A stretch of 32,819 nucleotides of DNA from Planctomycetota bacterium (GCA_018814045.1 JAHJAR010000014.1:1-32819), one strand, 5' to 3'; positions 7,491 to 15,889 are shown, counted from the first letter of the stretch. Numbers and translations are program-made. Notes: generated from the letters alone by a model not told the origin.

Positions 7491-9455
7491 TCATGGCCCC
7501 GGTCGCGCGAGTAGCGCGCGTGCGTGATCGACGATCTGCTTGCAGCCGACTCCGCACAGGTTCAGCAATTCTTCCGCCGTGCGGGCCGACTTGGGAATGC
7601 GTTGACAACAGAGTGTTTCCGCGCGCAGGCTCCCGGTGCGGGCTGCTATTTCAGCCACCGCCGCGCCGAGGCCGCCGCCGTAGTTGTCCTCGACGATCAA
7701 CGCGACGCCGCCCGCCTGCTGGAGCGCGCGGCCCAAGCGGAGCGCGTCGATCGGGAGCGTATAGGCGTCGATCAGGGTGGCCCGGATCTTCTTGCGGGCG
7801 AGGGCTTCCACCGCCTCTTTGGCAACGTGCACCATGTAGCCGGCGGTCACGATCGCCAGGTTGCCGCCGGTCTCCAGCGTGTTGAACCCGCCCGGCTCGA
7901 AGCGCGTGTCGGGATCGTAGATGACCGGTACCGCCGGACGATGCGTTCGCATGTAGCACATACCGGTCTGCGCGACCATCAGGCGCGTGCAGTGGTATGC
8001 CGCCACCGCGTCGGCCGGGTGATAGCAGCGACACAAGGGCGTCTCGCGATCGTCACCCAGCACCGTCGAGAAGGCCTGGAAGAAGGCTACATCCAACAGA
8101 CCCATCTGGCTGGGGCCGTCGGCCCCGAGCGAGATGCCGGCGTGCGAACCGACCAGCTTGATGTTCGCCCGCGTGATATTCGCCATCTCGACCTGGTCCG
8201 CTGCCCGCGTGAGGAACTTGGCGAACGAGTTGACGAAGGGGATGTAGCCCGCGGCCGACAAGCCCGCCGCGACCGAGACCATGTTCTGCTCGGCGATCTT
8301 GCACTCGAAGAAGCGCTCCGGGTGGGCCGCGGCGAAGATCGCCGTGAAGGTCGAATTACTGACGTCACCGTCGAGCGCCACCACGTGCGGCAGCAGGTCA
8401 CCGGCGGTCTTGAGCGCCGCACCGTACGCTTGACGTGTGGCCAGTTGGCCCTTCTCCACGGCCGCCCCGAGGCCACCGGCCTGCATCGCCTCGGCAAACG
8501 GCGGCCACTCGACGCTGCGCGGATCGGGATGGTGGGGGAGGGTGTCGATCGTCTGGGCCGGGGCGGTCGGGCCGGAGAGCTTTTCGGCCGAGTTGCCCGC
8601 CCGGGCCGCCGCCTGGTCGAGGCTGGCCTCGGCGGCCGGGAGAGCGGACTCGGGCAGCGGCTTGCCGTGCCAGTTGCCTTGCAGGAGTTCCTCCACTCCC
8701 CAGCCCTTTACCGTGCGCGCCACGATTGCCACCGGGCGCTCGCTATAGCCAACGCGGGCGAAGGCCTCGGCGATCACAGCCGGTTCGTGGCCGTTGATCG
8801 AAGTCGCCTTCCACCCGAACGCTTCCAGCTTGGCGGTCAGGCGCGGCGCGGATTGCTGCTGCGAGACCTCGCCCGCCTGCCCGTACATGTTGCAGTTGAA
8901 GACTGCGCAGACGTTGGTCAGCTTGTTGTCGACGATGAAGTCGAGCGCCTCCCAGACCTGCCCCTCGCGCGCCTCCCCGTCACCGATCAGGACGTAGACC
9001 CGCCGCCGGCTGTGGTCGAGCCGGGCTCCGAGGGCCAGTCCCGCCGCCACACTCAATCCCTGCCCGAGACTGCCGGTGGCCGCATCGAAGAACGGGAATC
9101 CTTCGGCTGGGTTGGGGTGCCCCTCCAGCACGCTGTCAAGGTCACGCAACCCATCCAGGTCGGCTTCGGTCAACGCACGTGCGTGGTCGGCGTCACGCCC
9201 GATCACGCCGCCGAGATCAGCGTAGGCGGCGTAGACGATCGGTACGGCATGGCCCTCCGACAGCACCAGCCGGTCGGCGGCCGGGTGCCAGGGGTTGGCC
9301 GGATCGTAGCGCATGTGGTGGTACATCAGATGCGTCACCACGTGCGCCAGAGAAAGAGCACTCGAGGGATGACCCGAGCCCGCCCGGGTCGTCATCCGCA
9401 GGGCTAACTTGCCCAGAGCGGCCGCTTTTTTGTGCATTGCAGCAGATGGACTCAT
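7491..9455 (-). CDS. tkt: Transketolase
   Basis: Transketolase moves two-carbon ketol units between sugar phosphates in the pentose phosphate pathway, using thiamine diphosphate. The 654-residue length fits. Visible features are GSGHP at 26-30, SEGHA at 66-70, TGSLGQGL at 127-134, the ThDP motif starting GDG at 158-160 and closing with NCN at 187-189, and the catalytic glutamate Glu389 in KIAEQNM. The C-terminal domain follows. Segments such as HMRYDPANP and DRLVLSEGHAVPIVYA resemble the animal-type branch more than the E. coli type. The ATG at 9455 has a GGAGG site five bases upstream. It is the first gene of the minus-strand run and diverges from rpmH. Confidence 0.95.
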   Translation of the reverse strand: MSPSAAMHKKAAALGKLALRMTTRAGSGHPSSALSLAHVVTHLMYHHMRYDPANPWHPAADRLVLSEGHAVPIVYAAYADLGGVIGRDADHARALTEADLDGLRDLDSVLEGHPNPAEGFPFFDAATGSLGQGLSVAAGLALGARLDHSRRRVYVLIGDGEAREGQVWEALDFIVDNKLTNVCAVFNCNMYGQAGEVSQQQSAPRLTAKLEAFGWKATSINGHEPAVIAEAFARVGYSERPVAIVARTVKGWGVEELLQGNWHGKPLPESALPAAEASLDQAAARAGNSAEKLSGPTAPAQTIDTLPHHPDPRSVEWPPFAEAMQAGGLGAAVEKGQLATRQAYGAALKTAGDLLPHVVALDGDVSNSTFTAIFAAAHPERFFECKIAEQNMVSVAAGLSAAGYIPFVNSFAKFLTRAADQVEMANITRANIKLVGSHAGISLGADGPSQMGLLDVAFFQAFSTVLGDDRETPLCRCYHPADAVAAYHCTRLMVAQTGMCYMRTHRPAVPVIYDPDTRFEPGGFNTLETGGNLAIVTAGYMVHVAKEAVEALARKKIRATLIDAYTLPIDALRLGRALQQAGGVALIVEDNYGGGLGAAVAEIAARTGSLRAETLCCQRIPKSARTAEELLNLCGVGCKQIVDHARALLARPGP

Positions 9456-9620
9456 CCATTCCTCCGGTGGCCGCCTGTTGCGGCACGGTCGGTAGGAGTC
9501 GTACTCTATCGATCGGCAGACTGTGGGGCAAGAACGTAGCGTGAACCAGCCGGCTTCAGCCTGCGGTCAGCGGCGCAGCAACTCGGCCGGCGGCCCCGAA
9601 ACCGCCGCCGGCCAGACGGG

Positions 9621-9649
9621 TTGGCGCCGAGGCCGAGAGATGGCATAAT
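9621..9649 (+). promoter_or_regulatory. Predicted sigma-70-type promoter for rpmH
   Basis: TTGGCG at 9621-9626 and CATAAT at 9644-9649 are separated by an ideal 17 bases and point toward rpmH. The predicted start of transcription is near 9656. A hairpin with seven-base arms (CTGTTCG and CGAACAG, 9653-9675) lies at the likely 5' end of the transcript and could modulate it. Confidence 0.6.
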
Positions 9650-9728
9650 GCCCTGTTCGTGAACGAAGCGAACAGAGAGTCCGCGGCCCTGCTTGCGCCG
9701 GCCGCCCAGTGAACACGTTAGACTGATC

Positions 9729-9863
9729 ATGCACTACCCTCATCGCATCAGCCGTATCAAACGCAAACGCAAGTTCGGGTTCCGCGCCCGGATGCGCTCA
9801 CACAATGGCCGGAAGATCATCAATCGCAAGCGGCGCCTGGGACGTCGGGTCACCGTTTGCTAA
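9729..9863 (+). CDS. rpmH: Large ribosomal subunit protein bL34
   Basis: A 44-residue, extremely basic protein matching bL34. The diagnostic core FGFRARMRSHNGRKIINRK, then RRLGRRVTV, lines up with the usual GFRARMxTxxGRxVLxxRRxKGRxRLxV. The N-terminus before it (MHYPHRISRIKRKRK) differs from the common MKRTFQPS form. The ATG at 9729 is the only sensible start and TAA ends at 9863. The ribosome site is weak. The gene diverges from transketolase and has its own promoter. In many bacteria rnpA and yidC follow rpmH at once, but no rnpA-like frame is visible downstream here. Confidence 0.93.
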   Translation: MHYPHRISRIKRKRKFGFRARMRSHNGRKIINRKRRLGRRVTVC

Positions 9864-10082
9864 CCCCGCTGGCTGCCCGCCGTCGTATGATCGCCGGGGC
9901 GGGAGTCGGCGCGGGACCTGCGACGTCTGACCAGACGCGCGTCGCCACGCACGTCTGATAAACACATCCAAGCCGCACCACGGCACACGTCAGCCGACGA
10001 AGTTGTTTTGCCTGTCAGCCCGGTTCCAGATAATCTGAAGAGGTGGCGAGCACGCTTGCGCTCGCGGAAAGGCCGGGCAGCC

Positions 10083-10445
10083 GTGAAGCCGTATATTGGG
10101 GCCGCGCTGCTGATTGGCGTAGTTCTTGTGGCTGGGCTCCGCCTCATGCTGTTCTACACGGGCCAGCCCGAGCAGGGTACGCCGATCCCCCATCTTATGC
10201 CGGTTGCCTGCTCCGCCTGCGGCCAGATCTACGCTGACAAGATCGGCAAGCAGCCGGCGCGGTGCCGCTACTGTGGCGAGGTGGCAGTGTGGCGGGCGAT
10301 GAAATGCCATGCGGAGGGTTGTGGGGCGATCTTCCCTCTCTCGCAGACTGAGTCCACCCGGAAAGAGTCGGAGATGCTGCGTTGCCCCAAGTGCGGCAGC
10401 ACCCGCGTTGGACAGGTGCCGGCCGATGAGATCACAACACCATAG
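10083..10445 (+). CDS. Membrane-anchored multi-CxxC zinc-ribbon protein (copy 1)
   Basis: A small protein with one transmembrane segment near the N-terminus (from [10 protein letters not shown] to RLMLFYTG), then a cysteine-rich domain. CSACG, CRYCGE, a third pair CHAEGC and a last pair CPKCG fit a double zinc ribbon. I know no function for it. The start is uncertain: GTG at 10083 puts the membrane segment at the very N-terminus, as in the homologous copy at 29262, while TTG at 10008 would add 25 residues. Its end overlaps the start of the following pseudopilin gene by 20 bases, so the two are translationally linked. The pattern CGExAVxxxMxC and the final CPxCGxT are shared with the second copy, which also neighbours a pseudopilin. 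Confidence 0.72.
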   Translation: MKPYIGAALLIGVVLVAGLRLMLFYTGQPEQGTPIPHLMPVACSACGQIYADKIGKQPARCRYCGEVAVWRAMKCHAEGCGAIFPLSQTESTRKESEMLRCPKCGSTRVGQVPADEITTP

Positions 10446-11226
10446 CCAGCCTGAGCGCTCGGGTTTCACGCTGATCGAGCTGCTGGTCGTAATCGCGACC
10501 ATCGCGCTGCTGATGAGCATTCTGCTGCCGGCGCTGAGCAACGCCCGCCGACGCGCGCGGCAACTGCTCTGCAATTCCAACCTGCGTTCGCAGTGGCAGG
10601 CCGCGTACATCTACGCCGAGGCGAACAACGACACGATCGTGCGGGGCGAGACGCAGAACCTGCACTTTGCCTCGTGCCTGTTTAACGGCCTGGGGTACGA
10701 CGCGCGCGTCTCAGACCTGTGGACCAAGAAGCGCGGCTTTCGCAAGGCCTGCCGCCAGACGCCGCTGCTGCAATGCCCCGATTTTCCCGTTCCGGAGCAA
10801 CTCCTCGACTACGTCGTCAGCGCCTTTCCACTGCCCTATACCGAGTGGAATGCACAACGCGACAAGGAGGGGGGCGGCCAGACTGGTGACGAAGCGCGCA
10901 GCGAGGGCTCATACGACAACATCGACTTCTTCCGGCTCACCGAGTTCGGTCAGGCCAGCCCGGCCCGCCTGATCTACATCACCGAGGCCCATGCCTCGCT
11001 TGAGCCGGACGCCTTCACGTTGCACGACGTATTCTTCACGTCACAACTGCCCTTCGGAGCGTTTCCCCGCATCGCCAACGACGCGCGCCACCCGGCCGGC
11101 ATCAACGCCCTGTTTTTCGACGGTCATGCGCAGGCCATGCCGCACATTCGCATGGACAGCGGCTGGCCGAATGTGATCGGTCACCGCCTGCAATGGTTTA
11201 CCGTCGTGCCGGAGGAGTTCAACTAG
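10426..11226 (+). CDS. Type II secretion/pilin-like pseudopilin with H-X9-DG motif (copy 1)
   Basis: A 266-residue protein with a class III prepilin leader: a short basic N-terminus, a cleavage site after Gly13, then [20 protein letters not shown], the usual pseudopilin helix. Near the C-terminus His-Pro is followed nine residues later by Asp-Gly (FFDGH), the H-X9-DG motif common in planctomycete prepilin-like proteins. A prepilin peptidase would cleave it and it would be inserted in, or assembled from, the cytoplasmic membrane. Its role is unknown; these proteins are numerous in planctomycetes. I chose the ATG at 10426 because upstream in-frame codons fall inside the zinc-ribbon gene and lack leader character. 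It overlaps that gene by 20 bases. Confidence 0.88.
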   Translation: MRSQHHSQPERSGFTLIELLVVIATIALLMSILLPALSNARRRARQLLCNSNLRSQWQAAYIYAEANNDTIVRGETQNLHFASCLFNGLGYDARVSDLWTKKRGFRKACRQTPLLQCPDFPVPEQLLDYVVSAFPLPYTEWNAQRDKEGGGQTGDEARSEGSYDNIDFFRLTEFGQASPARLIYITEAHASLEPDAFTLHDVFFTSQLPFGAFPRIANDARHPAGINALFFDGHAQAMPHIRMDSGWPNVIGHRLQWFTVVPEEFN

Positions 11227-11262
11227 GGCGATCTCGGAGCGCCGCCCCACTGCTGGGCCGAC

Positions 11263-11290
11263 TGGACAAGTTGTCCCGTGGTTCAATAAT
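11263..11290 (+). promoter_or_regulatory. Predicted promoter of tRNA-Arg
   Basis: TGGACA at 11263-11268 and AATAAT at 11285-11290 are separated by 16 bases; each hexamer matches the consensus at five of six positions. The likely transcription start falls a few bases before the tRNA at 11305. Confidence 0.55.
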
Positions 11291-11304
11291 GTACGAAGTG
11301 TCGT

Positions 11305-11378
11305 GCGCCCGTAGCTCAATTGGATAGAGTGGCAGACTTCGAATCTGAAGGTTGGTGGTTCGAGTCCACCCGGGCGCG
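11305..11378 (+). tRNA. tRNA-Arg (anticodon UCG)
   Basis: A 74-base cloverleaf. The seven-base acceptor stem (GCGCCCG with CGGGCGC) is perfect, the D-arm has GCTC and GAGT, the anticodon loop is CTTCGAA giving UCG, which reads CGA, and the T-arm is GGTGG-TTCGAGT-CCACC. The anticodon stem has four pairs plus a G27/A43 mismatch. The discriminator base is G. No CCA is encoded. A run of five T follows at once and may serve as a terminator. Confidence 0.95.
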
Positions 11379-11486
11379 TTTTTCGGAGTCCCACGCCGCG
11401 CGGCTGGTCTGCGGGTTGAGCGGACGCGCACTTGCGGTGTGTGGCCGAACGCATTTTCGTCGACGGCACTCATTCACGGATTTGCG

Positions 11487-12302
11487 ATGTACAAGCGCGT
11501 GAGGAACAGTGCCCCGGAGCGGCAGTCAGAAGGCGAAGCCGACCGCGACGATGGGTCAGCCGCCAAATCAGTCCTGGCCATCGGCGCCCACCCGGCCGAG
11601 GCCGAGTTTCTGTGCGGCGGCACGTTGGCCCTGCTGCGGCAAGAGGGCTGGCGGGTTGTGCTGGCGGCGGTTACGCCCTGTGCGACGAAGGCCGCCGCGG
11701 TACCGCGGGCCGAACTGGCCAAAGCGCCTCTCGCCGCGGCCCGGCGCTCGGCCGCCGTGCTCGAGGCCGAGTTTTACTGCCTGCAATCGAGCGGCACGGA
11801 CATATTCTTCAGCGATCCGCCCTGCCGGCTGGCCACTGGTCTGATCCGGCTTACGCGGCCCGGTCTGGTGCTGACGCATTCCCCCCTGGATCACTTGCCC
11901 GACCACGAGGAGACCAGCCGAATTGTGCGCCAGGCCTGCTCCGCCGCCCCCCGCGCGGACTATGAGGTTACACAGTTTCCCGGCGGCGAAGTGCCAGTGG
12001 CCACTGCTCCGCACTTGTACTACTTCGACCCCGGCGATGGTAAGGACTTTCTCGGCCACGCTGTGAAAGCGGCCCGGATCGTCGATATTTCGTCCGCCGC
12101 CGCCCGCAAGCAGGAAGTGCTCGCCGCGTTCGGCCATCGGAGCGAGGAGCGCCTGGAGGAGCTGCGTTACCTGGGCCGCAAACGCGGGCGCGAAGCGGGC
12201 TGCGCGGTCGGCGAGGGTTTCCGCCAACACATCGGCGACGGTTTCCCGGACAGCGATCTTCTGCGGGCCACGCTGGGCGCCCGCGTGCACGCCGTGTCTT
12301 AG
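11487..12302 (+). CDS. PIG-L/LmbE-like deacetylase family protein with altered active-site motif
   Basis: A 271-residue member of the PIG-L family, whose enzymes are zinc-dependent N-deacetylases acting on GlcNAc-linked substrates. The fold markers are present: SVLAIGAHP, EFLCGGTLALL, and the histidine element LDHLPDHEE around His140. The key N-terminal motif AHPDDxEF reads AHPAEAEF here (His35, Ala37, Glu38, Glu40). The general-base aspartate is thus alanine and the adjacent metal-ligand aspartate is glutamate. The enzyme may be inactive or use other chemistry. Frames starting further upstream run into the tRNA-Arg gene, so I take the ATG at 11487; its ribosome site is weak. Family call is good, activity is doubtful. 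Confidence 0.82.
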   Translation: MYKRVRNSAPERQSEGEADRDDGSAAKSVLAIGAHPAEAEFLCGGTLALLRQEGWRVVLAAVTPCATKAAAVPRAELAKAPLAAARRSAAVLEAEFYCLQSSGTDIFFSDPPCRLATGLIRLTRPGLVLTHSPLDHLPDHEETSRIVRQACSAAPRADYEVTQFPGGEVPVATAPHLYYFDPGDGKDFLGHAVKAARIVDISSAAARKQEVLAAFGHRSEERLEELRYLGRKRGREAGCAVGEGFRQHIGDGFPDSDLLRATLGARVHAVS

Positions 12303-12357
12303 CGATGCTCTGGCAGAGGGCGGTCGAGCAGGGGTGCTCCCGCTTGGAGGGCTTTCA

Positions 12358-12421
12358 GTAGGGCGGGCACCGCCCGCCGCTCCTCAGCCCCCCTTGCGTT
12401 GGCGGGCACGGCCCGCCCTAC
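12358..12421. repeat. Compound inverted repeat
   Basis: Two 21-base arms at 12358-12378 and 12401-12421 are inverted copies with three mismatches. Each arm starts or ends with the same 11 bases (GTAGGGCGGGC) and is itself a short hairpin. It lies in the 291-base gap between two convergent genes. The rest of that gap (12422-12593) shows no gene. Confidence 0.65.
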
Positions 12422-12593
12422 TCCTGCTCTTGCTCCAATCCGTCCCCCACCCCCCAAGGGGGCGGGGCACCCAGCTATCGGTGTCGAATCGCGCGCCCAC
12501 GTCTGAAGACGCGGACCACCCGGCCGGCCCTGGAAACCGCTCCCTGACTGTCGCGGCGCGGCTCTTCGATCTCGCCGAATCGCGCGCGGTGAT

Positions 12594-13265
12594 TTAGGGT
12601 GCCGTGGCGGCTGCGACGCGCGCGTCAAACTCCGCTTTCAGGGCCGGATCCGCGAGGATCGTCTGCACACGCTCCGCGTAGGCCGTCAGGTACTCAGTGG
12701 CCGCGGCCCGCTCCGCGGCGGTAGTCTTGCGGAGCAGGAGCCGTTGCAGCTCGAGCGGATCGGGCAAAGCGCCGCCGAAGGCTTCCTTACTGATCTGCAC
12801 GTCGCCGAAGAACGCGGACAGCCGGTTGTATTCGACGATGCGCCCGTCGACGAAACCTCGCCGGGCAGTGTCAGGCAGCTCGTGGAACCGCCGTACGTCA
12901 CGCATCACCAGTGGCTTGAAGGCGTCGAAAAGATGCGCACGAAATGCGGCTTGCTCTTCCAGATCGCTGTGTCGCAACGCTGCCACGAAACGATCGCGAT
13001 AGCCGGCGTCCTCTACGAGCCGACGGATCTGATCCTCAAGAAAAGCCTCCCGCCGCTCGTCCCCGAGACGTGGCAGCCCCTTCTGGTGGGCGACGAAACT
13101 CACACACTTCTCCGGTGCCGTGGTGGCATCGGGAATGGACGGGGTGAGTACGAGCACGTCTACGAGCCACCAGATACTGCCCAGTAGCACGAGGGGGGCC
13201 ACGCACGCGAGTAGCACTATCACGCGCCGGGAATGGTAGAATGTCTGGATCGAACCGGGTTGCAT
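12594..13265 (-). CDS. Membrane-anchored protein of unknown function
   Basis: A 223-residue product with a basic N-terminus and one clear transmembrane segment at about 15-40, so most of it faces outward or sits at the membrane. The rest is charged and mostly helical, with repeated short motifs around RRLVEDAGYRDRFVAAL and LTAYAERVQTILADPALKAEF that suggest helical hairpins. I do not recognise the family. A longer frame exists, but the ATG at 13265 directly precedes the membrane segment and the upstream portion overlaps the region that drives the divergent gene at 13345. The stop is TAA at 12594. Confidence 0.7.
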   Translation of the reverse strand: MQPGSIQTFYHSRRVIVLLACVAPLVLLGSIWWLVDVLVLTPSIPDATTAPEKCVSFVAHQKGLPRLGDERREAFLEDQIRRLVEDAGYRDRFVAALRHSDLEEQAAFRAHLFDAFKPLVMRDVRRFHELPDTARRGFVDGRIVEYNRLSAFFGDVQISKEAFGGALPDPLELQRLLLRKTTAAERAAATEYLTAYAERVQTILADPALKAEFDARVAAATAP

Positions 13266-13344
13266 AGGGTCCCACTCTACGGACACATCGGCACGGCGGC
13301 AGCCTAGCGGCCGAGCGACCCGCCGTACAGGTCCGGGTGGCAGC

Positions 13345-13740
13345 ATGTTTGTTCTGCTCGCGCACGACACGCGGGAGACCGCGACGGAGACGCCGGCCTC
13401 GCCGGGACAGGTGCATTGGGATTTTCTGGTCGAGGTTGGCGGACGACCGCTCCTGGCCACGTGGCGGCTGGCGCTGAGCCCGGTCGCGGAGACCGGCGCG
13501 ATCGTCGCTGAGCGCGCTCCGGATCACCAGCCGGCTTTTCTGGACTACGAGGGTGAGTTGCACCGCGCCAAGGGCCGTGTGCGGCGGGTTGACCGCGGGG
13601 CAGCCCAAGTACGGACCCGCTCAGCAGAGCGTCTGCTGGTCGAGCTCCACGGGGCACATCTGCGGGGCAGCTACGAGATCTGCCCGGCCGGCGGCGGCGG
13701 CCTGGTCTTCCGTCCGGTCAAGGACCCCGGTGACCGCTGA
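13345..13740 (+). CDS. Stand-alone LigD N-terminal (3'-phosphoesterase)-like protein
   Basis: A 131-residue protein resembling the phosphoesterase domain found at one end of the end-joining ligase LigD, which trims 3' ends of DNA. Matching signs are an early AHD (His7), VHWDF (His24, Asp26), the PDH (His61) and LDYEG (Tyr68) elements, and the KGRVRRVDRG strand pair. These correspond to the two active-site histidines, the aspartate, the later histidine and the tyrosine of P. aeruginosa LigD. The position of its active-site arginine is Leu28 here, so activity is uncertain. No ligase or primase domain is attached. Short stand-alone versions are, to my knowledge, frequent in planctomycetes. It diverges from the gene at 13265 with a 79-base gap. 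Confidence 0.75.
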   Translation: MFVLLAHDTRETATETPASPGQVHWDFLVEVGGRPLLATWRLALSPVAETGAIVAERAPDHQPAFLDYEGELHRAKGRVRRVDRGAAQVRTRSAERLLVELHGAHLRGSYEICPAGGGGLVFRPVKDPGDR

Positions 13741-13832
13741 CACATCATGTTGACGGACCACGCCGGCTGCGAGCGGTGTTGGAATATCCAACTCAGCCCG
13801 AGCGTCAGGTTGGCGAGCGCGCTGCCGTCGGG

Positions 13833-14036
13833 TTACGAGGTGCCGGAGCGCAGGTGGTGCTGTTCGCCGCGCAGCGCGTAGGTCTCACGAACCGCGCCGA
13901 ATACGAGGTGGCCCGATATGGCACCCAGCACGCCCGCGAGAAGCAGTACCCGACCGCGCGATCCGATGACCAGACGGAAGTACTGGGCTGCCAGTGCCAG
14001 GCAGGCGTTGTCCGCCACCGCGGCGAAGGCGATCAT
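13833..14036 (-). CDS. Possible small membrane protein
   Basis: A 67-codon frame on the minus strand immediately downstream of the phosphatase-superfamily lipoprotein gene. The ATG at 14036 has a GGGAG ribosome site seven bases upstream. The translation is largely hydrophobic, with segments around MIAFAAVADNACLALAA and RVLLLAGVLGAISGHLVFG that could form two helices. I recognise no family. It could equally be noncoding; the remaining sequence between 13741 and 14122 holds nothing else I can support. Confidence 0.35.
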   Translation of the reverse strand: MIAFAAVADNACLALAAQYFRLVIGSRGRVLLLAGVLGAISGHLVFGAVRETYALRGEQHHLRSGTS

Positions 14037-14122
14037 GCGGGTGCTCCCATGGCCGGCCCGGGCGGCAACTGTGTACCCGCAGGGCGAGACGTTGCCTGGG
14101 CGTGCACGCGGACTGACGGCCT

Positions 14123-15505
14123 TCAAGGCAGCATGTAGCCGAGTGACTCGAGCCGCTGCCGCTCCGCGGGTGAGAGTTGTACGGCCGATCCGTCAGCATG
14201 GGACTTAGCTTCCATGGCCTTGAAAGCCAGTTGCATGTCTTCCTGCATCTTGCGGATCTGCTCGGCACGCTCGCCGCTCAGGTCGTGCTGCTCACCCGGA
14301 TCGCTGACGAGGTTGAACAATTGCACGCCTTGCGGGCCGGCAATCAGCTTGTAGCCCCCTTGCAGCCAGCCGCGGAAGGGGGGACCCCAGAAGTTGCCCT
14401 CGAAAGCCAGTGGCCGCCGGTCGGCGACACTTCCTTCCATCAGCGGTAACAGGCTGTGACCGACAAAAGCCGGATCGGCCGTCACGCCCGTCAGCGCGCA
14501 CAGCGTCGGCGCTACGTCGATGTGGCCGACCGCGGCGGCGATGGTCTGCGGCCGCAGGCGCTGCGGAAAGCGGATCAGCAATGGAACATGCACAAGTTCT
14601 TGAAAGAGCGTGTGCCCGTGCTCGAACCCGCCGTGGTCCATGAACTCCTCGCCGTGGTCGGCGGTGAAGACGGTGACGGTCTTGTCGGCCAGATTCTGGG
14701 CGCGCAGCGCAGCGAGCAGGCGTCCCACCTCGTGATCGGTGTAGGCGACCTCGCCATCATAGAGCTGTTCGGCGCGGCGGATCGTCGCTTCGTCGAAACG
14801 AACGCGACCCATCCGGTACTCCGCGATCTGGCGCCGTGTGCCGAAAACCCAGGAGCTGTCCTCGCGATCCTGCGGCGCGGCGTATTTGCGGCGGTACTCG
14901 GCCGGCGGCGCGTAGACCAGATGCGGGTCGAAGTAGTGGACCAGAAGGAAGAACGGACGCCGGTTACGCTCCTGCAACCACGCCACGGCCGCCGCGGTGG
15001 TGTCCGTGGCCGAGCGCACATTGACGTTGTTCGGAAACGCCTTGAAGTCCACGTCCGCGAACCCCTGCGTCATGCCGAAGTTCTCGCACAGGAAATCAAC
15101 GTTTATCACCGCGGCAGTTGCAAAGCCGGCGTCGTGGAAACACTCGGCGATCGTCCGTACCGAGTCGGGTAGCTGGCGGAAGTCGGGCAGTTGCCCGCCG
15201 GCCCCGTGCTGCGGCGGATGGAGGGAGCTGAACAGCGAGGCGAATGCGGGCAGCGTCCACGGGGCGTGTGAGTAGGCCCGCTCGAAACGGACGCTCTGAG
15301 CGGCCAGCGTATCGATGTTCGGCGTCAAGCCCAGTACGTTTCCGTGGCAGCCCAGCTTGTCCGCGCGGAGCGTGTCCACCACGATCACAAGCACGTTGGG
15401 ACGCTTGCCCGTGTCACGCGAGGCGCGCTGCTCGGTGCAACTCGCCAAGCCGAGACCGAGCAGGCTGACCAGGGCGGCGGCGATGGTTCGCGGGCTGCTC
15501 AGCAA
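14123..15505 (-). CDS. Sulfatase-like (alkaline phosphatase superfamily) lipoprotein
   Basis: A 460-residue protein of the sulfatase/alkaline phosphatase superfamily, whose members hydrolyse or transfer sulfate or phosphate esters outside the cytoplasm. The metal motif VVDTLRAD (Asp44) and ADHGEE (282-287) followed by DHGGFEHGH are clear. The usual C/S-x-P-x-R nucleophile site is TLPAF here, which puts Thr84 where the formylglycine cysteine normally lies. That favours phosphatase, phosphodiesterase or transferase chemistry over sulfatase. I chose TTG at 15505 because AGGAGA lies eight bases before it and it gives a lipoprotein signal ending LASC (Cys23). The much longer in-frame extension upstream is rich in Arg and Pro and looks noncoding. 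Confidence 0.85.
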   Translation of the reverse strand: MLSSPRTIAAALVSLLGLGLASCTEQRASRDTGKRPNVLVIVVDTLRADKLGCHGNVLGLTPNIDTLAAQSVRFERAYSHAPWTLPAFASLFSSLHPPQHGAGGQLPDFRQLPDSVRTIAECFHDAGFATAAVINVDFLCENFGMTQGFADVDFKAFPNNVNVRSATDTTAAAVAWLQERNRRPFFLLVHYFDPHLVYAPPAEYRRKYAAPQDREDSSWVFGTRRQIAEYRMGRVRFDEATIRRAEQLYDGEVAYTDHEVGRLLAALRAQNLADKTVTVFTADHGEEFMDHGGFEHGHTLFQELVHVPLLIRFPQRLRPQTIAAAVGHIDVAPTLCALTGVTADPAFVGHSLLPLMEGSVADRRPLAFEGNFWGPPFRGWLQGGYKLIAGPQGVQLFNLVSDPGEQHDLSGERAEQIRKMQEDMQLAFKAMEAKSHADGSAVQLSPAERQRLESLGYMLP

Positions 15506-15760
15506 TGCGTATCTCCTGCGTGGTCGGCGGCACCCGCCCAATGTTCCGACTGACAACCGCTGCGCCGGCAAGATCGGCACTCTGAAGATACGGCATGGCG
15601 GCAACTTCTCGCAAGCTGGCCGCAGACCGAGAGGACCATCGAGACCGGACGCTGATGCCGGACGTGCAGCGCGAACACTCGACCGCCATGGCGTTTCATC
15701 GTATAAGTGGCGGAGATGTGACGAGTGCTCTGTTACGCGTGGAATGATGGATGACATCAA

Positions 15761-15815
15761 GGGTGGCACAGGCGTTTTGCCTGTGGAAACCTCGGGCGGG
15801 ACGCCCGAGCCACCC
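15761..15815. repeat. Three-way-junction palindromic repeat
   Basis: Outer arms GGGTGGC (15761-15767) and GCCACCC (15809-15815) enclose two hairpins. CACAGGC pairs with GCCTGTG, and CTCGGGCG pairs with CGCCCGAG around a three-base loop. All stems are perfect. It sits in the 384-base divergent region between the lipoprotein gene (minus) and the M32 peptidase (plus); I see no gene in that region. A second element of the same plan lies at 29942-29990. Confidence 0.7.
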
Positions 15816-15889
15816 ATCGGAGGATGTGTGACAGAGCACCAGCGGTTGCCGCGCCAGCGGCGACCACTTCGCCCTCTGGAGGATGCACC

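Noticed and set aside
7524-9407. Long plus-strand frame of about 627 codons
   Set aside because: It lies wholly inside transketolase on the other strand, whose motifs are intact; the frame is a GC-bias shadow.
11352-11486. Earlier start for the PIG-L-like protein
   Set aside because: It would begin inside the tRNA-Arg gene.
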